Source of the DNA: Caprimulgus europaeus
Taxonomy: Eukaryota > Chordata > Aves > Caprimulgiformes > Caprimulgidae
Direction of reading: 5' to 3'
Assembly: GCA_907165065.1 (NCBI GenBank)
Contig: OU015525.1
Coordinates: 31,252,037-31,316,036 of the forward strand
DNA length: 64,000 bases
Shown here: positions 35,996-48,300 of the stretch, piece by piece
Numbering within the stretch: position 1 is the first letter of the stretch
Layout: the number at the start of each line of letters is the position of its first letter
The notes under the pieces: generated by a model
Database searches by the model: none
Seen by the model: the letters and a program-made list of their open reading frames with translations, nothing else
What the model was told of the DNA's origin: nothing
Translations under genes and position numbers: made by a program

Positions 35996-38645
35996 GCTTA
36001 CCTCTCCCTCCAGGCTCTCAAGCACTGAACTTTAATGATATTAACTGAAAATAGAGGGTGGATTAGTGAGACTGACAGGTCAACAAGGTGGATGTTTTAT
36101 CCATGTAGGCAGAAATAAATCTGAATACAGTTACTCGGCTGTTTCTGCTACCTTATGCATCACATTTTTCCCATAGTTGCAGGCTTGGCTAGGCTCTAGA
36201 TCCAGTTATTAATTAGCAGTTTTAGATCAAGAGAGGCTGCAAAATACTCTTGTCATACTGTCTTGCAGAATGTCTGTGCAGAGCAGCTTTTTTTTTCTTT
36301 TTTTTTCTTTTTTTTTTTTTTCCTTAACCAAGCAGCTTACAATGGCTCTTGTCCCTTGAGGCTGGGTTGCCAGGATGTCCAGATAACAAACCTTCATTAT
36401 CACTAGGCCAGCATTTCAAACTTAGCGGTAAGTGTACAAGGGTAATAAAACATTGCTGGTCATAAATTATTTTACGACAACTACTTTTTTCTTTTAATGT
36501 ACTTTGGAACTGAGGCATAATATTTGCATGTAAATTAGTCTGACACATCCTCTCTGTCATCTCCTTCTGCTCCCCTCTTCTGCTGGGAGGGAAGAGGTCT
36601 CTATGTAAGATAGGTAATTATTAAAGCAGTGTACTTTTCTGTCCTGTGCAACTTTAAGTGATGGAGTAGACAACAACCACTATGGAAATTAGGAGAGAAG
36701 GTTACATGGCCCTGGGTGACTTTCATGGCACATCAAAGCTGGGAACACATTCAGTGCTGGGCAGCCTGGGCTGCAGGCAGGAGGGGAGTGGAGCCAGCGG
36801 GTAAATCCCTGTTCTAAGGGATCTCTTGCAGGAATGAATGGTTAGCTGCTTCTCCTTGCATTTGCACCCCAGCGCTGCTCCTTCGGAGCCAATTGTTCTG
36901 AAGAGCTGTTGCTGTGTGGAGTGTAATGCAATGGGGAGAGTAGGTGCTACATGTTATGGCCAATGTATAACATATATGTATAATCCTTCATCATTATGGG
37001 AGGATTGTAATTGCTAAAAGTGTGAAACTTTTTCCTGCAAAGGCATGTCCACTGTTTTGGAACAGAGGGCTGGCTCTTCACTCATAGAGCAGGGAGGGAG
37101 AAAACCTGGTCTGGTCAGACTCATGGGAACCTGCTGGCATTGAGGATCTCTAAAATTGTCTTCTATGGGCATCTGTTATGTAATTAGCTTTTTCTGGTTT
37201 TCCGTGGGTTGGTTTTTTTACTTGATTTCTGCCTTTCTCTACTCCTTACAGGCCTTTATAGAACTTACTGACTCCATTGTGCAGGAATCAAGAGTAAAAA
37301 AGCCCAAACCAGTATGTTTCAAATGTATCCAGAAATATACTGGCATTAGCATCTTTTTCAAGTAGAGGACAGCAAAGACCGACAAAGTCCATCTACCAGC
37401 AAAAGGCAATTAAGTTACATCTTCATAGTTACCTGATTCTGTGGCTCTTTGATTCTTACTGCTGTAGGAAGGAATAAATTTCCTAAGGGACTTCTTGCTA
37501 CCTCTGTGTTGAGACAAATTTTTCAAAATAAGCAGAAAATTCTACTTGTGCATTCCCCAGTAGATTTGTTAATTTCATAAAAATACTAGATAGTCTTAGA
37601 AATTTGTTGTTTCTCACCTATGTAGCTGTGTCTCCTAAACCATTTGCCCATTTCTCTGCTTAAAAAAAAGGAGAATATTCAAAATATAGTATTTCTTCTT
37701 CAGCATCTGCTTTTTCTACTGTAAAGGGAAAAACAAAGAATAATACTTATCTAAAGGATTCAGTTGTCTGTAATAGTGTTCTCAGCTGTGCTATCTTTAG
37801 AGGAGATAAATGAGACTGAAGATTTATCCTGTAGAAGTCTGTAAATGCCTTACTCTCTTTAAAATACTTTAATTCTGTAACTAAGAAAACCTGTTCCACT
37901 CCAGATATGAAAAGTCAGGAAGAACTTCAAATGACAATTCCCAGCAGAGATCAAGAAGCTTCCTGGCTAAGTTGGGTTTTTTTCTCCTCACTTACCTAAT
38001 AAGTAAAACTTGAGCAAACTTTTAATTCAAGTACTTAGATTCTCTTGCCATGTGCATCCTGTGATGTCTCACCTGTAATTCTGAGCATCTCCTTAGGCAA
38101 TTCAAAAGGAGGTATAAGAATACATTTTTTAAAGAGGCAAAGATGACTTCTTGTCTTTAGATATGTCACTTGAATCATGGAAACAGGTATTAACCACAGC
38201 AGCATTCTTGTATGTTTGAAAGGTGGCACTGTGTAATGAAAGGGAGGTAGAAAACTAGATGTAAAAATAATTACATTCTCAGGGGTTTGGAGCTTGTTAA
38301 GGTAGTAACATCAACATAATCAGGAGACAACCTTGTGTGGTATATGTAGTTTAGTTTCATGCTTCAGCAAAGAAGGCAGCATAGACAAACTTCTTCTAGG
38401 AAAAGTAAGAGAACAGAGAATGTAGACTTCTTGGATAGCCACTGTAAACTGGTTACCAGCACACAACTCAACATCCTGGCCCCCACGTCACAGAGAACAA
38501 CTTCAGTGTGGTCTCCTAGGTTTTCCCCGAATGCAAAGTTCTTAATTACTTTGTTGGCCTAATTAACTTTCTTGAAGCAGTGGTAACTTGCAGAAGTAAA
38601 AAGGAAATATCCATAAATAAATTCAGCTGAAATGAATAGAGAGGG
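35996..38645. other. Intron stretch without genes
   Basis: Contains a long T-rich tract (about 36290-36322) and otherwise ordinary AT-rich DNA. No exon or known repeat seen. Confidence 0.55.
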
Positions 38646-38649
38646 CATT

Positions 38650-38754
38650 TCCTCGTCTTTTCCTCCTCGTCTTTTCCTCCTCGTCTTTTCCTCCTCGTCT
38701 TTTCCTCCTCGTCTTTTCCTCCTCGTCTTTTCCTCCTCGTCTTTTCCTCCTCGG
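38650..38754. repeat. 14-bp minisatellite, about 7.5 perfect copies
   Basis: Unit tcgtcttttcctcc repeats with an exact 14-base period: the CG dinucleotides fall at 38654, 38668, 38682, 38696, 38710, 38724, 38738 and 38752. The units look identical, suggesting recent expansion. The strand is strictly pyrimidine-rich apart from one G per unit. The minus-strand Lys/Arg/Glu-rich frames here (38546-38810) are translations of the repeat. Confidence 0.95.
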
Positions 38755-41700
38755 GAGTACTTGAAATGCTTGCTATTAAATGGGAAACATCTCTGAACAA
38801 CACTTAACAACTTTCCCCTTATCTTTCACGGTAGTGGCATGTATCACTTGGAAAACTGACAGTAATTTATTATGCCTTTAAAAAAAATTCTGCTTGATTG
38901 TTTGGGTTTTTTTACAAAGATTTCTTTATGTAGTGGATTAGATTATGATTAAGTTTTACTATATCTCTTTTTTCTATTTTACTTTAATTTAGCCTATGTG
39001 AGACTATTCACAATGAAACAGTATTATCTATCAATCGGTATCTATCTTTATGTATTAGAAATGGAAAGGAATAATTTTATTTCTGAAACTGCTATACTTA
39101 CTGGTAAAGTCAGCTCTAAATATGATGCATATATATGCAATTTATGTATGATGCATATGTAGCTGTAATCTAAATGGGCATAGGTCATTTACCTTTCTTA
39201 GAAGGAGAATGAAGTGTGAGTCAAAAAAAAGAGAAAAAGGTTTCTAAGATAAATTAGTTGGCTTGTTTCAACAAAGGGCCCCAGGATATCATAACCTATG
39301 TGTAAAAACAACAGTACACTTGGCACGCATTGCCCCTGAGAATTCAGAGGAACTTTATGGAAACTGAAATAACCTTTCTAAAAATATATTTGAGGGCATA
39401 CCCTCTGAGTACAGGAAATAACATTCTGGTAGTGCTGTGTGGGACAGCCCTTTTCCGATACATAGCGTCTGTGGATTACAGCTGTAAAGAAAATACAGCA
39501 GTGAAACATAGGAATGGACAATACCTATAGGTGAAAGCTAATCTGTCACCACTGCTCCTTTTAGGAGTTGTCTTTGTACAGCCTGTGGGAAAGGATTCAT
39601 GGTTCTGTGAACTCATGATGCAACTGAATGTTAACCATTTTCCTTATAAAGATTTTTTTTGGGTTTTAAAAAGCTACATTTATCTCAGCAGAAAACTGGA
39701 ACAGCACAGAACATTTGAAATTATTCTTACTAACTTAAAAAATAATAGTTCTTAAGCACAGTAGATAGCTTATTTCAGTTAAAAACATGCAATATCATCT
39801 AATACTGAGACAATATTATGAGGATCTTCATGTAATGTAGCTTTCTGTCTGTGTCTAAATGAAGAGCTCAGACGTGCTGAACAGAAACACAGCTATAAGG
39901 AGGATTGGATATTTTAGTTGTTAACATGTTGTCTAAAGCAAAGAATTCCACTTCAAAAAAAGGAATACTTGTCCACAAACAAGATCAGATCAGTAATGGC
40001 TTTGGACGACAGCTCTGTTTTTCCTGCCGTGGGACTGATGCACAGTAAGAGCAAAGAAGTGGGATTGGTTTACAAATTACCTCGTTTAGACTGTGTAAAA
40101 TCTAGATTTATAGCCTAAAAGTAGTCAAAGCCTCCATTACAAATGCCTTGTTATACTCCATAATATGAGGGCAATTGGCTAGTCAACTAGGATTTCTACT
40201 TTTGTAACTATTTTTAAAAGTTGAAGCAGTTTGCTTTTTCCTGTTGGTTTTATTGCATGTATTTTTTTCCCCAGTTACTAGAATGAAATTAACTTTGTTC
40301 ATCTCTCAATCACATTGTGACTTATATTACTTTTAATTAGGGAAGATTTCTGTGTATAGACAGGATGCAGTGGTTAGACAGGGGCTTGGAACAAGAAAAT
40401 GTAGATTACAATCGATACAAGTCAGTGTAAATGTGGGCTTCCTTTTACCCCCTCTGACCGTTGTCACAGCTTCCCCTCATTCAGTTTGGTGGTGGATGTA
40501 CTTTGCATGAGACCAATTGATAGTATTGATAGATCAGCAAATGTTGTATTTATATTAGATTTCTTGTAAAATAAAAATGCAGCTGTGGTCCTTCAGAATT
40601 CATAATTTCCCTCATGACAACATTGCTGCTCTTCAGCCTTCAAGAATGAAGCAAAAAGCTATTTGGAGAGTAAAGAATTTTCAGCAACCTATTCTTGCTG
40701 AGTTTTTTTTAAAGGAATTTCCACTCTCTGATAATTTGAGATCCATCTGTTTTTCTTTGAAGGACATGGTAGTACACACCGAATTAATGCAGGAAGAATA
40801 CTTATTTGCTTTTAGAAATGCTGTTAAAAGAGTGCCAACTACCTAGATAATTCATCTCTGTTTATAGAATTGATGAGGTAAAAACATGGAGGGCTTGGAG
40901 CCCTCACGGTACCAGTAATGGGAAGGCTACTTGGGTATTTCTAGAAAGAAGATGCTTATACCTTGGTTGCTTCTGGAGAAGGCAGGTGCAGCAGAGGGTT
41001 AATTCTCTGACATACTGAAGTGTCTTAATTAGAGCTTGGCAAAGAGCCACGGTCAGTAGAAAATATGCTGTGCCTGAGACAGCAGCAATAACTAGAGGTT
41101 TGAGCCTCTGGCGAGGTCTCCTGCATTCAGCAGCACTCTCGGCTTGTGCCTACCTGTTGTGGGAAAGCAAGATGCTGCCCAGACCTGAAACAAAGCAGCC
41201 GAGCATTTTCCCATCCAGCTTCACCATTGTAGCTGTAAAAAGAAAGGATGTGGGGATGTGGAAAAGGGGGGAGATACCTGTCAATAAAAATAGCTTTTGC
41301 AGCTACTCACTAACTAGCCCCTCCTGTCAGCAGTTGAAGGAGGGGCTAGGTAAAACTGCAGAGGAAATCTGGTTTTGCTTGCTGTAGAGAATGAGTACAA
41401 ATGGGAAAATGGGGGAATTGGAAATTTGAGGCTGAGAAGATTTTAAAACATTGACCTAAGGCTTTTCAAATTGGGGGTTACGGCATTTTTTTTGAAGAGT
41501 GTTGATGATTTACTTGTAAGGATTATTAATAGATACTGCTTTCCCAAGGTAATGGCCTATTTATGGTCCTGGTGGGGAAAAATGTAATACCAAGTTGCCC
41601 AATTAATCATATATTGTCACAGGGTGGATGATAGAGATGAAATGTAAAACAAACCACCAAACCTGTTTAAAAATGGAACTATAAAACTACTGATAACGTC

Positions 41701-44700
41701 AGGACTAGGTTGTGGGATCTTACAATGAGAAATACACAGACTTGTGATAAATTGAGCTGATAACATTGTATGTGTAGGGGCACATACTCAGAGAGACAGT
41801 AGGGTAGATAGTCCTCAAGCTGATATGTTTCTAAAATGCTTAGAAAGTCATTTGTTTTTACAATTAAAACAAAACAAACAAAAACCCCCAGAATTTATAA
41901 GACTGCATCTTGGGGTCTATATGAATGTCAAAATGCCCCATATCTGTATTTGAAGAGAAGAAAAATGTGTTGTAAGTTTGAGGGATTTTCCAGAGGTACC
42001 AGCAGCACTTAAGCTCTTCTGTCTCTCACTGAATTGCAGTGGACTTTAAACACCTAAATCCAGTCTGTGAAGGAAGACCTGAAAGTCATCTCCGTTTAGG
42101 TACAACGACGTTAATAACGCATTGTGGTCTGACTCTACAGAGCCACGGTACCAAAAATAGTCTTTACTGGTATTACTGTTCAATAATAAGTAACAAAATT
42201 GAATCAAAGCATAGCTTGTTTATATCTTTAAATCTGCTGGTAGACCCTGTTCGCTTCAGTGGGACTCTATTACATAGTAAATCATGTCAGAGGAGATTTG
42301 CAGGTCACAGCAGAGTAGAAGTCCTGCTAATTAGTTAGGCACTGAATAGTCATTTAATCCATGCCACTTGTGTGCATAACAATAGTCCAGTTACTTTAAT
42401 GTCTCACTAAAGCATTTCTCCAGGTTCTAACTCTACCTTTGCCTATTGAGTGACAGCAGAGTGGCAATGCTAGTGTTGGCTTTGTGTGTGTCATGCTGGT
42501 GGGTACCATTATGGACCTGTTTTGCACTGTTTGAGTAGGTTTTGGTTACATGGAGAGAAATCTAAAAAATCAGCTATGAATTACAGTCTGCAGTTTGCTC
42601 TGATAAAAACACACATCGAATAAGATGGTAATAGCCCTGGAAAGACTATCTCCTGTTTTATGCTTTCTACTTATAAGTTTGAGTTTTTGTCTGGGATCAT
42701 GCATCACTTCAGAAGAACCTATCAGAACATTGCAGCAGTGAAAGTCCACCCTGACAAGCAAACAAAGGACCTGTTTTCATAGCATTCAATCACAGTGCAG
42801 GCAGCTTCAGAAGAGAAGGACCTTCTTTGTGGAGTACACCACCTGCTTAGGTGTTACTGCATGAAGAAGGGTTACCTTCTGCTTGAAAAAGATGCATCTT
42901 TTAATTTATAGTAAGCACAGATAGTAAAGCATTCTGGGTCCTATGGAAGACTTCCCAGTATGCATCCCTGATTGGAATATAAGAAATTGAGCTTCTTGGA
43001 TTTGTCCACCTGCATTATGCCTCTGAGACAGTCAGTTCTTCTTATCTGGGCACTTAGTTGTATGCCATAGATAATTCAAGTCTCTCTTCCATGCCTAGTG
43101 AAGATATGGGTTACTCCTTCCAAAGAAAATGCATGGGAAAATGGGCAATGTCCTTGAGCATGGAATTGTTTTCTTCTGACCAGACTGGTCTTGGGTACTT
43201 GCAGCTACTGCCAAGTTAGTTTTACTGCAGAAGTCGTGTGTTTACATTTTCTGCATATGTTTTCTAGTAGAAATATTTGGGTAGTCAGTGATCTAGTCTG
43301 CTTTTCCAAATGTTTGTTCAAATATTTTAAATAGAAATACAAGAACTAAGTCAATACTCAAATATATTTCTGTAGACAGTTTGCATGCATATTTGTTTAC
43401 TCTAAGGAATGTGTCTGTGTAAATTGGTATTTAAACACTTATAAAAATGTTAGACCCAGTTATCTGAGAGTTGTTGTTTATGAAAGGACTGCTGAGAATC
43501 CATTAAGATCTACCATAAGAAAATGCATCTTAAAATGCATAATGTATATTTACAATGAAAAATTCCATAGCTAAATTATTTGAATAGTAGTTATGTAGCA
43601 CATGTGTTTTGCTGCTACTTTCAATGTTTAACGTCACTCTCTTTAATAAAAGACCCTTTTGCTTGTGATTCTTATAAACCAAGAAGAAAGGTTCATATTT
43701 GAGCCTCGGCTTGTAAAATATGGTAAGGAATGAGGCTGAATTTTAAGAAGTCCTGAAGGGAAAAGTAAGTATTTGCAAAAATATTTGCTTTTTAGATGTG
43801 CTTGTCAGGGAATTAGATTTGCTCATTTTATTATATTGATTGTAGCAAAATCATTTGTGTAATATTAGAATTACAGTTAAGTGTCTGAAAGTTGTATGTG
43901 TGCATATATACATTTATATGTAAATGTATTCAATTCAGATATTATTTCTTGCATTACGTGTTTTATTTCAAGCTCAGTTGAACAGAGAAGGGTGGCAGCC
44001 AAACTGTTGCCCGGTAAGAACAAGTCAGTGATGCCATTGACTGTAATGGGAGTTGCACATTTTCATATTTCTTGTTTTGCAGAAGTGTAGTCATGTGGGT
44101 TTGTAAAACATAATGATGGGTGAGAAACACCATCTTAACTGCCATCTTCACCTACTTTTGACATGGCACAATGGTGCACAACAGGTTGCAAGACTGAAAT
44201 AGAGATCGAGATCCTATGTGCAGTGTAGGGGTTTAGCATCTGCAGACGTTTCTTCATAAAGAGCCTGGGTCTTTTCTGCAATGTGCTTTTGCGTTTTATG
44301 GTTGCTGTGTGTGTTGTGTTTTAGTGTATGCAGGTCAGAGACTGATGGAATAAATATGTCTGGAGGTGTAACAGAACATGGGGCCATTCTGGACAAAGTA
44401 CTTCGAACACTGTCTTGGTATTGTGATTTAAACGTCTTTTAGCTTCAGTGAGGCTTTGCAACTTACAAACTTGGGCAGATCTGGCCCTCAGTTAGAGCTG
44501 TGGGTTTTGTAGTATTATTGTATTTGGGTGACTTTAGTTAACGTTAAGGGGCAGTGAATTCATAGGTAAAAAATTCAACACTTGATCTTTGGCTTTGTTG
44601 TGTCATCGCACAGTATTCTATACAGGACTTTTGCTGCAAGTTTTCTCTCCACAAAGAAAATTAATTCTTCCCTGTCCAGAGCATTTTCTGTTTAAAATCA

Positions 44701-45265
44701 GATATGCGAAACAAGGACAGCAAAATTAGGAGAGCTAGACTCTGAAAACATAAGTAAACCTATCTACGTTTAATCTAATTCATTTTTAAATCTAATAGAC
44801 CCTCATTCAGCCTATCATAGGTGACTGTAAACTTCTAGAGGTACAATGTAATTTACTGTATGATAGTTGTAATTTTTTTGGTTTAGAAAACTAAATTTTC
44901 TTCATCGCATTTTATCTTGCAAAACCCTAGAAGACAAGGAGATGAGTAACAGTCCCTTTGGATTTGTTAAAATTGTGCAAAATAAATTTAGTGTTCTTCA
45001 AAAAAATAAGGGGGTTAACAGGTTTTGTGGACAGAAAGGAAACAGCGCACTTCATAAGCCTGACATCAGTAAGTGTTTTTGTGCCATCTCAGAGGCCTTT
45101 TGATAGCAAACTGGGAAGGCAGGAGCTATACAATACATGCAAATCTAATTTTTAAAACTCTAGTACATCTTTATCAGTGAGTAGTTCATTACCTGAATGA
45201 AAAGGTACATTGAGTTTGCTTCCACGGGACACTGCCTTGCGTTAATGGTAGCTGCCAGCATTTCT
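38755..45265. other. Intron stretch without genes
   Basis: AT-rich intronic DNA. It includes a repeated tatgatgcatat motif at about 39120-39160 and a 12-bp-stem hairpin at 41314-41349. No coding exon or clear interspersed repeat recognised. Confidence 0.55.
41314..41349. repeat. Perfect inverted repeat, 12-bp stem with 12-base loop
   Basis: CTAGCCCCTCCT at 41314-41325 and AGGAGGGGCTAG at 41338-41349 are exact reverse complements. The stem is GC-rich while the surroundings are AT-rich. No known ncRNA recognised. Confidence 0.85.
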
Positions 45266-45267
45266 GT

Positions 45268-45345
45268 TAATGGGCAGGGTGATGGAACACTGAGTGTGCT
45301 CATTCAACATGTAGGTGATACCAAGCTGAGAGGGGCTGCTAATCC
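45268..45345 (+). repeat. Possible old CR1 reverse-transcriptase fragment
   Basis: cagggtgatggaacactgag, then gtgtgctcattcaacatgta and ggtgataccaagctgagagg resemble CR1 around the RT active-site region (gggacagagtgcaccctcag ... gatgacaccaagctggg). It is strongly diverged; similarity may extend to about 45500. Confidence 0.5.
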
Positions 45346-48300
45346 GGTTTCGGATTCTTTTAAACTGTAATATAGCCTTAGGTGTCAAAATTGAGTTGAC
45401 AAGTTGAAAAAAGGGTCTGGAAAAAAATAAATTGTAATCAGAAGGTACCGTTACAAAGTGTTGGACAGACGCAGGTACAAGTTATGCAAACGGGGATCAA
45501 ATGGTAGGCATTAGTTCTGCAGGGTAAAACCTACCTGTTACTGTAGATATGAAGCTAAATACGAAGCAAGAAAATCATGCCCCCTGCCTCCCTCCCCTAA
45601 AAAAGAAAGTAACAAGGAATAACTTTTCCAGATAAATAAAAAGAGGTCTTTTTGGTTAATGTTATTTTGATCAATGGTGACATTTTTCACCCTTTCCATG
45701 TTAGTGATCCATACAGCTCCCTTCTCTCCATTCTCCCTGTCCACCTCTGGTCATCTGGGAAACCTGTGAGTCTGTCCTTTTGTTGAGAGGATTTCTTAGG
45801 CCTGGTAATAGAACAAATCCTTAGGTGTCATAAAACATGTTGGGTTGGGAAGGTGACATCAGCCTGTCTTTCACTTTGTTGGGGAAAGCCCCATAGCTGC
45901 CATCGTCGTGGCGTATCTGTGACATCCTGTGGTCAGGACAGATAGTCACCAATCAAAAGAAACCTTTGTGGCCTCTCAGGCTGCTCTGTGAGTGTGGGTT
46001 TAATTCATTGAAGCACTGGCACTGTGCATGACCTTCTCCCATGGCGAATGAAAGTCAGTTACAATGTGTTTTTGGTGAATAAAGTACATTATCTAGGGTT
46101 TGCCTCAAAATAAGGCAATAACAGCTCTGGAGAAACTCTTTTCTACAGCTATTCAGTGACAGAAAATGTACATTATTAATGTAGGATCTTTTGGTTTTGA
46201 TTAAATTGTGTTAAAACAAGTGCTGAGTCAGTTGCATGGTTTTTGATAGGTATAAATACGTGGAAGGAATAACGGTTTGTTCAGCATGCAATTTTCAGTG
46301 ACTTCTTGTATTTTTATTACTTCAAATGAAAGAGGCTGTGCAAGCATAAAAAATTTAAACCAATTAAAGCAAGGTTGCGTTCCTGGTGAGAAGAACAAAC
46401 AACTTTTTGCTGAATTACCTTCAGTTTCGATTCAAACTTATTTTTTGCATCATTTTGGGTTGTTTTTTTTTTTTTTTTTTTTAAACCAGTGATTTAAAAA
46501 AACTTTTCATGTTTGTTTGAACAACAGAAGCTTTCCAGGGCATCTCTTGTTTTTCTTTTCAGTGACTAAGTTTTGCTTCCAGGTAAGTGATGAGATTCAT
46601 GGTCTTTGAGTATTTCAGTTTAAGAATAAGGGCAGCTTTTAAAGACTTAACTTCCCTCTAATCACAACTATTTAACTCGTGCTTGGGGATATTTGAAAAT
46701 AATTGAGGTTTTTGAGGTGTTTTGAATGGATGCAGAACACAGAATTGAGAGGAAAGGATGGACTTCCCAGCTGAGGACTCCAGACTGCTGTTGCATCCAC
46801 CTCCCTCCAGCCCGCCTGGGAGCTGATTTCCTACCCCCAAAGCCTCTCATTGTGGTTGCCTGTGGCTTCTGGTGGCAGAAATAAGAACGTAAAAACAGCT
46901 ATTTTGGGTAAGACAGCAGTACCTCTTGCAGTACCCAGTCTCCAGCAGTGGCCAGTGCCTGGGAAGCTTTCAGGACAGGGCAATACCATTGCAGCTGGAG
47001 GGGCTTCCTGAGCAAGAGGTAGTGTCCTCATGGTTAATAGCCCTTCACTGATCTCCCCTGCCCCAGTACAGCCCTCCTTGAACTTCTGTCATCCCTTTCA
47101 CCATCTGCAATAACTTATGACAGAGTATCACAGCCTGTGCGATAAATGAAGTTATTTTTTCTTAGCTTATCATGCTGCTTTTATTTAATATCCACTTATT
47201 TCTGCATTAGAAGCAACAATGAACCATTTTACCCACTCGATGCTTTCCATGACTCCAGACTCAAATGTATTCCTGTTTGTCACACAAAATTGAAGTTTAC
47301 CAGGATTCAGGAGCAGGAGGTACTGGTCACACTGTCTATTGCTTTCTTTTTGAGGCTGAACAGTCATAGATATTTTTTCTGCTTTTCTCTGATCACTTGG
47401 AATTTTAACTATATCCTTTTACAGGAGAGAGGGTTAATAAAGGGGACACTTCTTAAGGCCATTATTTTGTACAGCAGCTTAAAATATTTTCAGTTAAGTT
47501 CTGTTTTTCTTAGGCAAAGCCAAATAATCAATTTGCTTTTTGACTGCAACAGAGTCTGAAGCAGATGTTTTCTTTAAAATAATCTTTTGTAACCCCACAC
47601 TTCTCATCCTGAGCAATAGAAAGTTTAGTGTGCGTTATGATCTCCTTGGAAAGGATGTTCTGAAAACCTCTGGAAATTCAAATAAACTGTTTTGGAGTGA
47701 TACAGATCTGAGTTTGGCTCCTTTCAGCCTCTTGCCAAACCATCTGATCCCAGTTACATAGTTGTCTTAGTTTTCCCACTGGAAAGGCAGGCAGGAGGGC
47801 ATCTAAGGACTGTGTCTCGTTCCCTGTAGAAGCTGGAGTGGCTTTCATGACACAGTCTGGTCCAAATGGAGTTAGTCTTGCAAAGTAACCTGTACCCTGG
47901 GCTAGGGAAAGAGGAAACCAAAATTTTAGGTAAATCTAGTGAGTGAGAAGTGAGGTATGTGAAAACTTCAAAGGACATAAATGGGATGCTGGCAATCACC
48001 GTTTAAGTTCTTTAGAAGTAACCTTTTTCTTGGTACCTGGGCCAGTATTTTCCATAGTTTGAGCAATGTTATGTGATACGACACTGTTTGGGGAAGCTGA
48101 AGAAGCAATTTCTTTGGACTGGTCCCATTGACTCCACTGAAAGTTTGATCATGCTACATGTCAGAGGTGGTTGGGGAAGTGAAACCACCTTGTTTAACGA
48201 CTGGCTGCCATTTGAGGCCAGCGTGTCCAGGAGTCTTGCCTTCTACAGCATCCTGCTCTGCCCTAGCATGTGTACTGGAGTATGGCTGTCTCTTGTATAC

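Noticed and set aside
38546..38810. Lys/Arg/Glu-rich ORFs that look like a nuclear repeat protein
   Set aside because: They are translations of the 14-bp minisatellite. The period is not a multiple of three, so all frames give the same 14-residue repeat.
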